A stretch of 64,000 nucleotides of DNA from Hyphomicrobiaceae bacterium (GTDB taxonomy: Bacteria; Pseudomonadota; Alphaproteobacteria; Rhizobiales; Hyphomicrobiaceae): contig JAEUMD010000011.1 in the NCBI GenBank assembly GCA_016793635.1, forward strand, positions 186,001-250,000, written 5' to 3'. The first letter of the stretch is position 1. Each line of letters begins with the position of its first letter. Below, one piece after another: positions 36,100 through 45,471 of the stretch. A model generated the notes under the pieces. That model was not told the origin of the DNA, searched no databases, and was given only the letters and a program-made list of their open reading frames with translations. Position numbers and translations under genes: made by a program.

Positions 36100-36582
36100 T
36101 CATGCACGGTGGTAGGGATGCCCTGCTAGAATGGTGATCGCCCGATAGATCTGCTCCGCCAGAATCACACGAACGAGACCATGGGGCAGCGTCATCGGCC
36201 CGAGGGTGAGCTTGGTTGCGGGCAGGGCCCTGACCGCTACACCGTGGCCGTCGGGTCCACCAATCAGGAAAGCGATCTCTCGCGCGCCCTGGTCACGCTC
36301 GCTGGCGAGCCAACGCGCGAACGCCTCGCTCCCCATAGCCTTGCCGCGCTCGTCGAGGATGACGCGGACATCGGCGCGCGCGCTCGCCTCGACCAGGCGC
36401 GAACCCTCGTCGGCCGAACGGCCCGGCGCATCACTCAAGCGGGATTCGGGAAATTCGGTGATTGAGAGCGGCCCGAGCGCCAGCCCCCGGCCAGCCCCCT
36501 CTATCCGCTCGCGATAACGGGCGACGAGTTCAGCTTCGCCGCCGTCCTTCAAGCGGCCGATGGCGACGATCGAAATGCGCAT
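36100..36582 (-). CDS. rlmH: 23S rRNA pseudouridine-1915 N3-methyltransferase
   Basis: SPOUT-type methyltransferase that modifies pseudouridine 1915 in helix 69 of 23S rRNA. The 160 residues start MRISIVAIGRLK, with LDERGKAMGSEAFA, FLIGGPDGHG for SAM binding and the C-terminal LPHGLVRVILAEQIYRA...HPYHR. The ATG at 36582 matches the family start. It follows rsfS and nadD in the conserved nadD-rsfS-rlmH order. Confidence 0.96.
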   Translation of the reverse strand: MRISIVAIGRLKDGGEAELVARYRERIEGAGRGLALGPLSITEFPESRLSDAPGRSADEGSRLVEASARADVRVILDERGKAMGSEAFARWLASERDQGAREIAFLIGGPDGHGVAVRALPATKLTLGPMTLPHGLVRVILAEQIYRAITILAGHPYHRA

Positions 36583-36713
36583 GCACGACACCTTTGCGCC
36601 AAGCAACGCATTTCAAGCGTCGCTCGTGCCGATGGCCTTGACCGAGTGTGCGAACCCGCGTCCGATGAAAACGCGTGGCGCCTTCATCACTCGATCAAAC
36701 TCGAGCCCAGGCT

Positions 36714-37124
36714 TCAATGGGCCGTAGCGTCGCTCGGACGGTCCATGCTCCACATCTTCTCGAGGTTGTAGAAATCTCGCACCTCGGGACGGAACACATG
36801 AACAATGATGTCGCCCGTGTCGATCAGCACCCAGTCGCAGGCTTCCATGCCCTCGACGCGAACGCCGGACACGCCGCCTTCCTTCAATTTGCGCTGAATC
36901 TGATCGGCAATGGCGCCAACGTGACGGTCGGTGCGACCCGAGGCGATCACCATGTAATCGCCCATCGACGATTTCCCTTCGAGATCGATGGTGACGATCT
37001 CTTCGGCCTTGGCCTCGTCAAGCCAGTGGCACACCATCTCGAGAAGGGCCTTCGAGGCGTCCTTGGCGGACAGTGCCTCGGCGGAAGCGATGCCGGTTCC
37101 GGCACCCGCTGTTGCGGTTCTCAT
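36714..37124 (-). CDS. rsfS: ribosome silencing factor RsfS
   Basis: Binds ribosomal protein L14 and blocks 30S-50S joining in poor nutrient conditions. The 136 residues contain the family core KAEEIVTIDLEGKSSMGDYMVIASGRTDRHVGAIADQI and the end WVLIDTGDIIVHVFRPEVRDFYNLEKMW. The ATG at 37124 leaves an N-terminal extension of about 25 residues typical of alphaproteobacteria. The frame is open further upstream but not conserved in character. Confidence 0.95.
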   Translation of the reverse strand: MRTATAGAGTGIASAEALSAKDASKALLEMVCHWLDEAKAEEIVTIDLEGKSSMGDYMVIASGRTDRHVGAIADQIQRKLKEGGVSGVRVEGMEACDWVLIDTGDIIVHVFRPEVRDFYNLEKMWSMDRPSDATAH

Positions 37125-37295
37125 CGTGAGGTGGACGTCCTTCTTCGCTTGCTTCGGTGAATCGGGAAAACAGGCCGGGCGGCCCAATGCAGACTCGCCC
37201 ACTCTGAAGATAGGCGCGACGATGCCCCTCCGGCAACCCGTTTGCGCCACCGCCGTTACCGACCACGCACCCCGGCTGCTCAACCCGAGCTCCCT

Positions 37296-37922
37296 TCACG
37301 TTGTCCTCAGACGTCGGATGGAAGTCGAGGACTGGGGGTTCAATCGGGTCGAAAGGAATGTCCAAGCGGGTGGCTTGGCGCATGGCAGGCGGCGCGCCAG
37401 GCGCTCGTCGAGACGGCGGCGTGCCATCGTCCGGGCGACCGGTGAAGAGAGTGCCTTGAAGCGCCACCCCGGCCGGTCCACGACCGCGATTGGCGCGAGC
37501 GCAGCGATATCCCGCCAGTTCCGCCAGCAGTGCATCTCGGCGAAACCGTCAGCCCCCATCACCCAGACGAACCGGGTGGATGGAAATCTGCGGCGGAGGG
37601 CGGCCAGCGTGTCGACGGTGTAGCGAGTCCCAAGCCGCGCCTCGAGGTCGGACGCAATCATTCGCCGATCGGGCAACAGGCGTTGCAGTGCCGCGACGCG
37701 ATCGTCGAGGCGCGCGAGCTCGTGATGGGATTTCAGCGGATTGCCAGGGGAGACGAGCAGCCAGAGGCGGTCGAGTGCCAGACGCCGCATCGCCGCGCGC
37801 GCCACGGCGACATGTCCGGAATGCGGTGGATTGAACGAACCGCCCATAAGGCCGATGCGCAAGCCAGCGGGAGCTGCCGGTGCCGCCACCGCAAGCGCAC
37901 TCCTCGCTTCCACTTGATGCAA
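37296..37922 (-). CDS. nadD: nicotinate-nucleotide adenylyltransferase
   Basis: NAD synthesis enzyme forming nicotinic acid adenine dinucleotide from NaMN and ATP. The 208 residues have the nucleotidyltransferase motif GGSFNPPHSGH near residue 27 and the C-terminal NPQSSTSIRRL motif. It belongs to the proA..nadD-rsfS-rlmH block; here the 38132-38545 gene and a repeat element lie between proA and nadD. Confidence 0.95.
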   Translation of the reverse strand: MHQVEARSALAVAAPAAPAGLRIGLMGGSFNPPHSGHVAVARAAMRRLALDRLWLLVSPGNPLKSHHELARLDDRVAALQRLLPDRRMIASDLEARLGTRYTVDTLAALRRRFPSTRFVWVMGADGFAEMHCWRNWRDIAALAPIAVVDRPGWRFKALSSPVARTMARRRLDERLARRLPCAKPPAWTFLSTRLNPQSSTSIRRLRTT

Positions 37923-37994
37923 AGCCGGCCCGTCCTTGGCGCCAGAGCATCATCCGGCCGCACGCGAACCCAAGGCTGATGGGGTTCGGCCACC

Positions 37995-38016
37995 GATGCT
38001 TCAGTGATGCTTCAGT
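37995..38016. repeat. two tandem 11-bp repeats
   Basis: GATGCTTCAGT occurs twice in direct succession, just upstream of nadD and next to a dispersed palindromic repeat. Its meaning is unknown. Confidence 0.6.
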
Positions 38017-38025
38017 ATCGTAAAG

Positions 38026-38074
38026 CTAGAGCACCCCGATCCGATCAGAAGGCCGCATGCGGTCCCTTCTCGTC
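38026..38074. repeat. dispersed palindromic repeat, copy 2 (partial)
   Basis: Contains CTAGAGC, GATCCGATCAGAAGG, CCGCATGCGG and TCCCTTCTCG in the same order as the minus-strand reading of 31413-31475. Here the second long arm has decayed. It lies in the 209-bp gap between nadD and the Lys-rich exported protein. Confidence 0.55.
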
Positions 38075-38094
38075 AATTGGCGCCCACGTGACGA

Positions 38095-38120
38095 CCGGAG
38101 TGGCGCGATCGCCACTCCGG
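38095..38120 (-). terminator. 11-bp perfect stem-loop after the Lys-rich protein gene
   Basis: CCGGAGTGGCG, loop CGAT, CGCCACTCCGG, 11 bp beyond the stop codon of the 38132-38545 gene. It is a likely transcript end, although no U-run follows. Confidence 0.5.
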
Positions 38121-38131
38121 AGCCCATCATT

Positions 38132-38545
38132 TCAGGACTTCTTGCCCTTGACCTTGTCAATGGCCTTCTTGACCTTCTTCTTCCCTGCCCGGTAAGCGGC
38201 TTTCGCTTTGCGCTTCGCGGTCTTGCCCGCCTCTTTGATGCGCTGACGGAGCTTGCCGATCTTGGATTCCGGCCCCTTGCCCCACTGATCGCGCTCCTTG
38301 AGCAACTCGGCAGTGGACTTGGTGCTGAGCGCAGGACGCCCCGCGACCGTCGGGCCTGTCGGCATGGCTGCAGCCTGGGCGCTGGTCATGGACGGCTTCG
38401 AACCCCAAACCTCGCGCTGCTTGATCAGATCCTGCGTGGACTTGGTGACGAGCGCCGGGCGCCCGGCGACATCGGCGTCCTGCGCGAGGCTCGGGCCGGC
38501 CGTGACGGCGGCGAGCGCGGCGGCGAGGACTAGGCGGCGGATCAT
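38132..38545 (-). CDS. exported protein with two 22-residue repeats and a Lys-rich tail
   Basis: A 137-residue protein. Residues 1-21 form a signal peptide ending SLA-Q. The mature part holds two copies of a motif, AGRPAL-x-TKST-x-(D/E)-L-(I/L)-K-(Q/E)-R-(E/D)-x-WG, at about 27-48 and 68-89. The remainder is strongly basic, with runs such as KTAKRKAKAAYRAGKKKVKKAIDKVKGKK. GGGGAG precedes the ATG. The Lys-rich end resembles nucleic-acid- or surface-binding tails. I do not recognise the family. Confidence 0.75.
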   Translation of the reverse strand: MIRRLVLAAALAAVTAGPSLAQDADVAGRPALVTKSTQDLIKQREVWGSKPSMTSAQAAAMPTGPTVAGRPALSTKSTAELLKERDQWGKGPESKIGKLRQRIKEAGKTAKRKAKAAYRAGKKKVKKAIDKVKGKKS

Positions 38546-38763
38546 GCGTCAACTCCCCTGAATGGCTTTCGTACTCTTGGCTCTTCTTGTTCTGGCAACT
38601 GCCGAGCGGCACGTTAACGGAAATACAATTCGCGCAAAAGAGCTTTGACTTTCGATGGTTGAGAGCGCCGGTGCCGCCGGTGGTGCAACTTCGCCAAGCC
38701 GAATGCCGCAGTAACGCAAGGGAGCCCTGCTCCGGAGTCTTATCGTCTTCTTGCGGATGAATA

Positions 38764-40059
38764 TCAGCCGGGGCGCACCTGGCCATCGCCGCGAACGACA
38801 TATTTGAAGGTCGTCAATTGCTCGACGCCGACCGGCCCCCGCGCGTGCATCTTGCCCGTCGCGATGCCGATCTCTGCCCCCATTCCGAACTCGCCGCCAT
38901 CGGCGAACTGCGTCGAAGCGTTGTGCAGAACGATTGCGGAATCCACCCGTTGCAGAAACTTGTCGGCACTCGATTGGTCGGCGGTGACGATAGCATCCGT
39001 ATGCTGCGAGCCGTAGCGCGCGATGTGACGGATAGCGCCGTCGACGCCATCGACGGTCTTCACGGCGATGACGGCATCCAGGAACTCGTGTCCGTAATCG
39101 TCGGGCGAGGCGGCACGAACGCGCGGATCGGCTTTACGGGCAGATTCGTCGCCGCGCACCTCGCAGCCCGCGTCGAGTAGGGCCTTGACCAGAGGCCCCA
39201 TCAGATCCTGGCGCGCGTTCGCATCGACGAGCAGGCACTCGGTCGCGCCACAGACGCCAGTCCGCCGCATCTTGGCATTGACGACGATGCGCCGCGCCAT
39301 TTCGAGATCCGCGGCGGCATCCACATACGTATGACAAATGCCTTCGAGATGGGCGAACACCGGAACGCGCGCCTCGTTCTGCACGCGCTCGACGAGGCTC
39401 TTGCCACCGCGCGGCACGATCACGTCGATGGTGCCGCCGAGGCCGCGCAGCATCGCACCCACCGCCTCGCGGTCGGTCGTCGGTACGAGTTGTATCGAGT
39501 CTTCGGGCAGACCCGCCGCGGCCAGTCCTCGCTTCAGGCAGCCGAGGATCGCGACACTCGATGCATGGCTGTCGGAGCCGCCGCGCAGGATCGCAGCGTT
39601 GCCGGACTTGAGCGTCAGAGCCCCGGCGTCGGCGGTCACGTTGGGGCGGCTCTCGTAAATGATGCCGACCACACCGAGCGGTACGCGAACGCGCGAAATG
39701 ACCAAACCGTTCGGCCGCGTCCAGCGCGCTATGGTGTCGCCGACCGGATCGTCGAGAGCGGCGACGGCCTCGAGCCCCTTGGCGATGCCTTCGATGCGCG
39801 ACGGGTTGAGCATCAGCCGGTCGAGATAGGCGGCATTGCGCCCCGCCGCACGGGCAGCCGCCAAGTCGGTCTCGTTGGCGGAGAGGATCGCCGGCACGCT
39901 CTCGCGCAGAGCGCGTGCCGCCTCGTTGAGTGCCTTGTCCTTCACAGAGCGCGGAGCGAGCGCCAACTCGGCCGCAGCCGCGCGCGCCGCATGGCCGAGA
40001 TCGAGCATCAGCCGGTCGACATCCTCGGCGGTTGCGGGGATCTTGATAGCGGTGGCCAT
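38764..40059 (-). CDS. proA: gamma-glutamyl phosphate reductase
   Basis: Second step of proline synthesis, NADPH-dependent reduction of gamma-glutamyl phosphate to glutamate semialdehyde. The 431 residues have the ALDH-like core with [15 protein letters not shown] (about 127-140), the [11 protein letters not shown] segment and the probable catalytic Cys270 in RTGVC. I chose the ATG at 40059, with GAGGAAGAGG upstream, over one 15 codons earlier. proB is not adjacent in this window. Confidence 0.97.
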   Translation of the reverse strand: MATAIKIPATAEDVDRLMLDLGHAARAAAAELALAPRSVKDKALNEAARALRESVPAILSANETDLAAARAAGRNAAYLDRLMLNPSRIEGIAKGLEAVAALDDPVGDTIARWTRPNGLVISRVRVPLGVVGIIYESRPNVTADAGALTLKSGNAAILRGGSDSHASSVAILGCLKRGLAAAGLPEDSIQLVPTTDREAVGAMLRGLGGTIDVIVPRGGKSLVERVQNEARVPVFAHLEGICHTYVDAAADLEMARRIVVNAKMRRTGVCGATECLLVDANARQDLMGPLVKALLDAGCEVRGDESARKADPRVRAASPDDYGHEFLDAVIAVKTVDGVDGAIRHIARYGSQHTDAIVTADQSSADKFLQRVDSAIVLHNASTQFADGGEFGMGAEIGIATGKMHARGPVGVEQLTTFKYVVRGDGQVRPG

Positions 40060-40106
40060 GGTGAACGCCTCTTCCTCGCGAACGGATCGGTGCACGCATA
40101 GCACAA

Positions 40107-40138
40107 GCCCCGCCGGACCGACAAAGTCCGGACGGGGC
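40107..40138 (-). terminator. intrinsic terminator of ccr
   Basis: A 12-bp stem with one bulged base (arms 40107-40118 and 40126-40138) and a short TTTGTCG-type loop, 52 bp after the ccr stop codon on the minus strand, followed by TTGTGC. It separates ccr from proA. Confidence 0.6.
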
Positions 40139-40190
40139 CTGAGATCGTCAACAGTGATGGAGACCGGCGCAGCGATCCGCGCCGTTCCGA

Positions 40191-41516
40191 TCAGCTATGG
40201 CGCTGCTGGCTTGCCTCGAGAACGTCCTCGAAGGTCCTGAGGCCAGTCGTCGGCGCCTGCACCAGCACGGCCATGTTGCCGGGCTTGTGCTGGTTACGCA
40301 GCATGCGCATGTGCGCCTTCGGAATCTGCGCCCAGGAGAACACTTCCGACATGCACGGATCGATGCGGCGCTCGACGACGAGCTTGTTGGCCTGGGCCGC
40401 CTGCAGCAGGTTGGCGAAGTGCGAGCCCTGCACGCGCTTCTGATGCATCCAGAGGTAACGGGCGTCCATGGTCAGGTTGTAGCCGGTGGTGCCGGCGCAG
40501 ATCACGACCATGCCGCCGCGCTTCACCACCTGCACCGAGACGGGGATCGTCGATTCGCCCGGATGCTCGAACACGCAGTCGACATTGACGCCCTTGCCGG
40601 TGATGTCCCAGATGGCCTTGCCGAACTTGCGCATCTCCTTCAGCCAGTCGTTATACTCAGGCGTGCCGACCTTCGGCAGCTGGCCCCAGCACTTGAAGTC
40701 CTTGCGGTTGATGACACCCTTGGCGCCAAGTTGCATGACGAAGTCACGCTTGTCTTCTTCCGAGACGATGCCGATCGCGTTAGCGCCGGACGTGGCGCAG
40801 AGCTGGACCGCGAACGAGCCGAGGCCTCCCGAAGCACCCCAGACCAGCACATTGTGGCCCGGACGCAGAACGTGGGGACGATGGCCGAACAGCATGCGGT
40901 AAGCCGTCGCCAGCGTCAGCGTGTAGCAGGCGCTCTCTTCCCAGGTGAGATGCTTCGGACGCTCGAGAAGCTGGCGGTCCTGCACACGGGCGAACTGGGC
41001 GAACGAGCCGTCGGGCGTCTCGTAACCCCAGATGCGCTGGCTCGGCGAGAACATCGGGTCGCCGCCGTTGCACTCCTCGTCGTCACCGTCGTCCTGGTTG
41101 CAGTGGACGACCACCTCGTCGCCGACCTTCCAGCGCTTCACCTTCGAACCGACCGCCCAGACGATGCCCGAGGCATCCGAGCCAGCGATGTGGAACGGGT
41201 TCTTGTGCACATCGTTGATCGGCGAGATGGGCGTGCCGAGCGAGGCCCAGACGCCGTTGTAGTTGACGCCGGCGGCCATCACGAGAACCAGCACGTCATG
41301 GCTGTCGAGCTCCCAGGTGGGGAGGACCTCGACCTGCATCGCCGAATCCGGCTCGCCATGACGGTCGGCCCGGATCGCCCAGGCGTACATGTTCTTCGGG
41401 ACGTGACCGAGCGGAGGAATCTCGCCGATCTCGTAGAGATCCTTCTTGGCGGCGACAATCGCTGGCGTGCCCAGCTCGGTGTCATCGGATTTCTTCGCGC
41501 TGCTCGTGCTCGACAT
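40191..41516 (-). CDS. ccr: crotonyl-CoA carboxylase/reductase
   Basis: Key enzyme of the ethylmalonyl-CoA pathway: reductive carboxylation of crotonyl-CoA to ethylmalonyl-CoA with NADPH and CO2. The 441 residues are an MDR-superfamily protein. CCR-type features are the long N-terminus ([22 protein letters not shown]), [44 protein letters not shown] and the cofactor loop [15 protein letters not shown] near 218. The gene is divergent from ecm, as in several methylotrophs, with a small membrane protein gene between. A terminator follows. Confidence 0.97.
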   Translation of the reverse strand: MSSTSSAKKSDDTELGTPAIVAAKKDLYEIGEIPPLGHVPKNMYAWAIRADRHGEPDSAMQVEVLPTWELDSHDVLVLVMAAGVNYNGVWASLGTPISPINDVHKNPFHIAGSDASGIVWAVGSKVKRWKVGDEVVVHCNQDDGDDEECNGGDPMFSPSQRIWGYETPDGSFAQFARVQDRQLLERPKHLTWEESACYTLTLATAYRMLFGHRPHVLRPGHNVLVWGASGGLGSFAVQLCATSGANAIGIVSEEDKRDFVMQLGAKGVINRKDFKCWGQLPKVGTPEYNDWLKEMRKFGKAIWDITGKGVNVDCVFEHPGESTIPVSVQVVKRGGMVVICAGTTGYNLTMDARYLWMHQKRVQGSHFANLLQAAQANKLVVERRIDPCMSEVFSWAQIPKAHMRMLRNQHKPGNMAVLVQAPTTGLRTFEDVLEASQQRHS

Positions 41517-41868
41517 GTCTCGGCTCTCTCCCGGCACTCGTGTCTGGTGCTTTGTCTGCTTCGTGAAGGTTTCGTGTCGCCCGTCCCGGTCGCAGCCGTC
41601 CCGTACGACTTGGCTTGGCGGCGAACTCAAAGCGGCGTCGCACACCGTCTGCGGCCGGAAGAGAGCACGCCTGAGTGGGCGCACGCTTGGCCCCCGAAGG
41701 CTGCAGCGCGCGCAATCAAGCACGATTTTGCGCTGCAATAAAGAGCCTTCCGGTAGGGTATTTGACGGCCTTCATCAGTTCTTCACGGCCACCGGTTATG
41801 AATCGTCATCCTTTTGTCGATCGCTCGGCAGGCTGGGCCAACCGAGGCTCCTCCGGAGGACTTGATCC
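41517..41868. other. divergent control region upstream of ccr
   Basis: 352 bp with no credible gene. TTGC-GCT-GCAA (41728-41738) is a perfect short inverted repeat in an AT-rich patch and could be an operator for ccr. TTGACG at 41761-41766 is a possible -35 for the rightward gene. Nothing else is clear. Confidence 0.4.
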
Positions 41869-42192
41869 GTGGACGATTTCATATTGCATATCAAGGACCT
41901 GGACGCGACAACCTTGGTTGCCATGTCGATGTTGGTGGGGTCCGGCGCCCATCTCGTGGAAATATTCCTCGATTCGCGCCTGCTAACCTTGATGTTTGGT
42001 TTCGCCTTCATGACCGGGGCTCTTGCCTCGGAGTATTACTTCTCGACTCAGGGAATCGTGGTCCACTCCGACCCCGACGCCAACCTGCTGCTGATCAGCA
42101 TCGGCGGGATGATCGTCGCCCTGCTGCTGCTCCTGGGTCTCAGGAAGACTCTCGAAGCGATGACCGAGAAGAAAGCGATCGTGCGCGAATAA
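41869..42192 (+). CDS. small membrane protein between ccr and ecm
   Basis: A 107-residue protein with three or four hydrophobic segments (about 14-33, 39-60, 72-92) and an acidic amphipathic N-terminus. The start is a GTG with GGAGG nine bases upstream; no ATG is available before residue 19. The C-terminus is charged (RKTLEAMTEKK). It is in the same direction as ecm, 193 bp upstream of it. No family is recognised, and a role in acyl-CoA metabolism would be guesswork. Confidence 0.55.
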   Translation: MDDFILHIKDLDATTLVAMSMLVGSGAHLVEIFLDSRLLTLMFGFAFMTGALASEYYFSTQGIVVHSDPDANLLLISIGGMIVALLLLLGLRKTLEAMTEKKAIVRE

Positions 42193-42385
42193 CCTCGCGG
42201 GGCCGCCTCTGCCATACGTCCACGACGACGAGGCACGGTCGCCCCCCGGCCGTCGAAAGTCCTTTTGATCCTCAGCTTGTTGCTGTGCAATAAATGCGAC
42301 CAGCAATATGCGCCGCGCGCCCCGCGCACGGCGCTCATGGATGTTTGTTTTCTCGCCCGGCGGCAGCCGGGCAGGCTAGAGGGGC

Positions 42386-44407
42386 ATGCGAATGGCTGAG
42401 ACACCGCGCGACAAGTCTGTGAACAGCCAATCCTCGGCCAAACCGGCGCGCGACAATCCCTGGCTGTTCCGCACTTACGCCGGCCACTCGACGGCTGCAA
42501 AGTCGAACGCGCTTTACAAGATGAACCTGTCGAAGGGGCAGACCGGCCTTTCGATCGCCTTCGACCTGCCGACACAGACCGGTTACGATAGCGACCACGA
42601 GCTCGCCAGGGGCGAGGTCGGCAAGGTCGGCGTTCCCGTTTCTCATCTCGGTGACATGCGCACCCTGCTCGAGGGTATCCCGCTCGATCAGATGAACACG
42701 TCGATGACCATCAACGCGACCGCGGCGTGGCTGCTCTCGCTCTACGTCGCGTTCGCCGACGAGCAGGGCGCTGCGCGCACCAAGCTCACCGGCACCATCC
42801 AGAACGACATCATCAAGGAATACCTGTCGCGCGGTACCTACGTATTTCCGCCCGAGCCGTCGCTGAAGCTCATCAAGGACACCATCGTGTTCTCGACGGC
42901 CAATGTGCCGAAGTGGAACCCGACCAACGTCTGCTCCTATCACTTGCAGGAGGCCGGCGCGACGCCGGTGCAGGAGCTTGCCTTCGCGCTGGCGACCGCC
43001 ATTGCCGTGCTCGACACCGTGAAGGCGTCGGGCGAGGTGAAGCCCGAGCAGTTCGGCAACGTCGTCGGCCGCGTCTCCTTCTTCGTCAACGCGGGCCTCA
43101 AGTTCGTGACGGAAGTGTGCAAGATGCGCGCTTTCACCGAACTGTGGGACGAGATCGCCCGCGACCGCTATGGCGTCACCGACGCCAAGCATCGCATGTT
43201 CCGCTATGGCGTGCAGGTGAACTCGCTCGGCCTCACCGAGCCGCAGCCCGAGAACAACGTCTATCGCATCCTGATCGCCGCGCTCGGCGTCACACTGTCG
43301 AAGAATGCGCGCGCCCGCGCCCTCCAGTTGCCGGCGTGGAACGAAGCGCTCGGCCTGCCGCGCCCGTGGGACCAGCAGTGGTCGCTCAGAATGCAGCAGA
43401 TCCTCGCCTACGAAACCGATTTGCTCGAGTACGCCGACATCTTCGACGGCTCTGTCGCGATCGCGAACAAGGTCGCGGCGCTTAAAGAGGAAGCGAAGAC
43501 CGAGCTTGCGACCATCGAGAAGATGGGAGGCGCGGTCGCTTCGATCGACTACATGAAGCGCCGTCTCGTCGAGAGCAATACGTCCCGCCTCGCCGGCATC
43601 GAGTCGGGTGAACAGATCGTCGTCGGCGTCAACAAGTGGACCGAGACAGAGGCCTCACCCTTGTCCGCGGGCGAAGGCGCGATCCAAGTCGTCGATCCGG
43701 CCGTCGAGCTTGAGCAGGTCGAGCGGCTCAAGGCGTGGCGCGCCTCCCGCGACGCCAAGGCGGTGAACCTGGCGCTCGCCGATCTCGAGCGGGCGGCGAA
43801 GGAAGGCCGCAACGTGATGGAGCCGTCGATCGCCTGCGCCAAGGCCGGCGTCACGTCGGGCGAATGGGGCGGACTGTTGCGCCGCATCTATGGTGAGTAC
43901 CGCGCGCCGACCGGTGTCTCGCAAGCTGCAGCCGCGCGCGACGGCGCGGCCCTCGACAGCGTCCGCGCCACCGTCGAGACCGTCTCGAACAAGCTCGGCC
44001 GCCGCATCAAGTTCCTTGTCGGCAAGCCGGGTCTCGACGGCCACTCCAACGGCGCCGAACAGATCGCCGTCCGTGCCCGCGACGTCGGCATGGAGGTGGT
44101 CTACGAAGGCATCCGTTTGACACCATCGCAGATCGTCCGTGCGGCGCTCGATGAAAGCGTGCACGTCGTCGGCCTGTCGATCCTGTCGGGCAGCCACGTG
44201 CCGCTCGTCAAGGAAGTGATGGAACGTATGCGCGCGGACGGGCTCGACGACGTGCCGGTCGTCGTCGGCGGCATCATTCCGCCCGAGGACGCCAAGGTCT
44301 TGAAGGCTTTCGGCGTCGCCGCTGTCTACACGCCGAAGGACTTCCAGTTGAACGACATCATGGCCGACATCGTGCGGCTGGTGGACGGCCAAGCTAAGGC
44401 TGCGTGA
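42386..44407 (+). CDS. ecm: ethylmalonyl-CoA mutase
   Basis: B12-dependent mutase converting (2R)-ethylmalonyl-CoA to methylsuccinyl-CoA. The 673 residues have the methylmalonyl-CoA-mutase large-subunit barrel (FRTYAGHSTAAKSNALYK, SIAFDLPTQTGYDSDH, SMTINATAAWLLSLY) and a C-terminal B12-binding domain with the ligand His553 in LDGHSNG. The single-chain form and closeness to ccr favour Ecm (formerly MeaA) over methylmalonyl-CoA mutase. A second ATG two codons downstream is an alternative start. Together with ccr it implies acetyl-CoA assimilation without isocitrate lyase. Confidence 0.95.
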   Translation: MRMAETPRDKSVNSQSSAKPARDNPWLFRTYAGHSTAAKSNALYKMNLSKGQTGLSIAFDLPTQTGYDSDHELARGEVGKVGVPVSHLGDMRTLLEGIPLDQMNTSMTINATAAWLLSLYVAFADEQGAARTKLTGTIQNDIIKEYLSRGTYVFPPEPSLKLIKDTIVFSTANVPKWNPTNVCSYHLQEAGATPVQELAFALATAIAVLDTVKASGEVKPEQFGNVVGRVSFFVNAGLKFVTEVCKMRAFTELWDEIARDRYGVTDAKHRMFRYGVQVNSLGLTEPQPENNVYRILIAALGVTLSKNARARALQLPAWNEALGLPRPWDQQWSLRMQQILAYETDLLEYADIFDGSVAIANKVAALKEEAKTELATIEKMGGAVASIDYMKRRLVESNTSRLAGIESGEQIVVGVNKWTETEASPLSAGEGAIQVVDPAVELEQVERLKAWRASRDAKAVNLALADLERAAKEGRNVMEPSIACAKAGVTSGEWGGLLRRIYGEYRAPTGVSQAAAARDGAALDSVRATVETVSNKLGRRIKFLVGKPGLDGHSNGAEQIAVRARDVGMEVVYEGIRLTPSQIVRAALDESVHVVGLSILSGSHVPLVKEVMERMRADGLDDVPVVVGGIIPPEDAKVLKAFGVAAVYTPKDFQLNDIMADIVRLVDGQAKAA

Positions 44408-44588
44408 GCCGCAACCGCGGCCCGCGAGCGGGTCGAGGATTGAGAACCCGACGGACCTCCGGGCCCTCGGGGCTCTTCGTCCAGTATTGACCGGCCGGCA
44501 CGCCATCAACATCGATGGGGGCACGAGATGCTCCCATCGGGGGCAAGCTCAACTCAGGGTAGGTATCAAGCCGCTGCACTCGCAGCGA

Positions 44589-44909
44589 TCATTCAATCGG
44601 AAATGCCTCGCACGTCGTCGCGCCTCCGTCCACGCAGCAGCATGCCGTCCACGACTCGACGTAGAAGCAGGCCGGATTGACCTCGCACATGTTCTCCAAC
44701 AGCCTGGAGCGCCGCGCCAATTCCGGATACTTCTTCGCGACGGCCGAGAGTTCATGGACGAAGCTTCTGTTCTCGGCCGGAATGTTGATCGTGCCGCTGC
44801 GTGCGGTGAACTGCCTGTCGTCGGCGCTGGCCGGCGGTGAGAATGTCAGCGCCGTCAGAACAGCAGCGAGAACGACGGGCGAGCGGAATAGGCGCCCAAC
44901 TTCGAGCAT
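44589..44909 (-). CDS. small exported cysteine-rich protein
   Basis: A 106-residue protein with a signal peptide (residues 1-29, ending PASA-DD) and a C-terminal cysteine cluster: M-C-E-V-N-P-A-C, then T-A-C-C-C-V-D-G and a final T-C-E. Six closely spaced cysteines suggest disulfides or a metal site in the periplasm. GGGAG lies about seven bases before the ATG. No family is recognised. It is flanked by non-coding DNA and other small orphan genes. Confidence 0.65.
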   Translation of the reverse strand: MLEVGRLFRSPVVLAAVLTALTFSPPASADDRQFTARSGTINIPAENRSFVHELSAVAKKYPELARRSRLLENMCEVNPACFYVESWTACCCVDGGATTCEAFPIE

Positions 44910-45043
44910 TGCAATGCTCCCGAAGCAAAGATGTTGAAGAGCTATCGATCATAAAAATGCGCCTTGAAATCTACCACTCGGCGTGAGCGAAACTAAGTGA
45001 ATTCGGCAGCCAGCACATTGCGGCGACCTGAGGGCCCGAGACG

Positions 45044-45385
45044 ATGAGACACGAGACACGCCTGAAGCTCGACCGCGAGCTGCGCCTGCGGCAACTGAAG
45101 TTCGCCGGCATCGGCCTCGCCATCCTGGCCGCAGTGGTCGGCGGCTTCTTGCTCGTCGATCTCGATTCACATGAGACCAAGACGCGCGTCGCCGGCACAA
45201 TCGAGAGCGTGGCGACGCCGGCGCAAAAGGGCGCGCTGGATGGGCTCGAAGTGGGCGTCAAGCTTGAGGACGGCCGCCACGTCCGTGTGCTCGCCATGAA
45301 GTCGCGCGATCCCCACGTCGGCGACCGCATCGAGGTGACAGAGCACCATCATCTCACCGGACGCACCACCTTCACATTCCGCTGA
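45044..45385 (+). CDS. one-helix protein with a small beta domain
   Basis: A 113-residue protein: a basic N-terminus, one membrane helix (about 21-38) and a C-terminal beta domain with VKLEDGRHVRVLAMKSRDPHVGDRIEVTEHHH, which looks like an OB or SH3-like barrel. Start ATG at 45044. The 45773-46153 protein has the same layout and a related core (LVKLDDGREVVAYNV, then PGDRVTVAE), so the two may be distant paralogues. Function unknown. Confidence 0.7.
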   Translation: MRHETRLKLDRELRLRQLKFAGIGLAILAAVVGGFLLVDLDSHETKTRVAGTIESVATPAQKGALDGLEVGVKLEDGRHVRVLAMKSRDPHVGDRIEVTEHHHLTGRTTFTFR

Positions 45386-45471
45386 GTGTTACGTTTGCGC
45401 TGAGGCGCCCGGAGTGATCGTGGTGGCAGCTATGCCTCCGCGCAGCCGACTGCCGTTCGCCGCGCCAGAAA

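Noticed and set aside
40197-41741. 514-codon frame exactly antisense to ccr
   Set aside because: GC-rich codon use leaves the opposite strand open. No motif or ribosome site supports it, and ccr is unmistakable.
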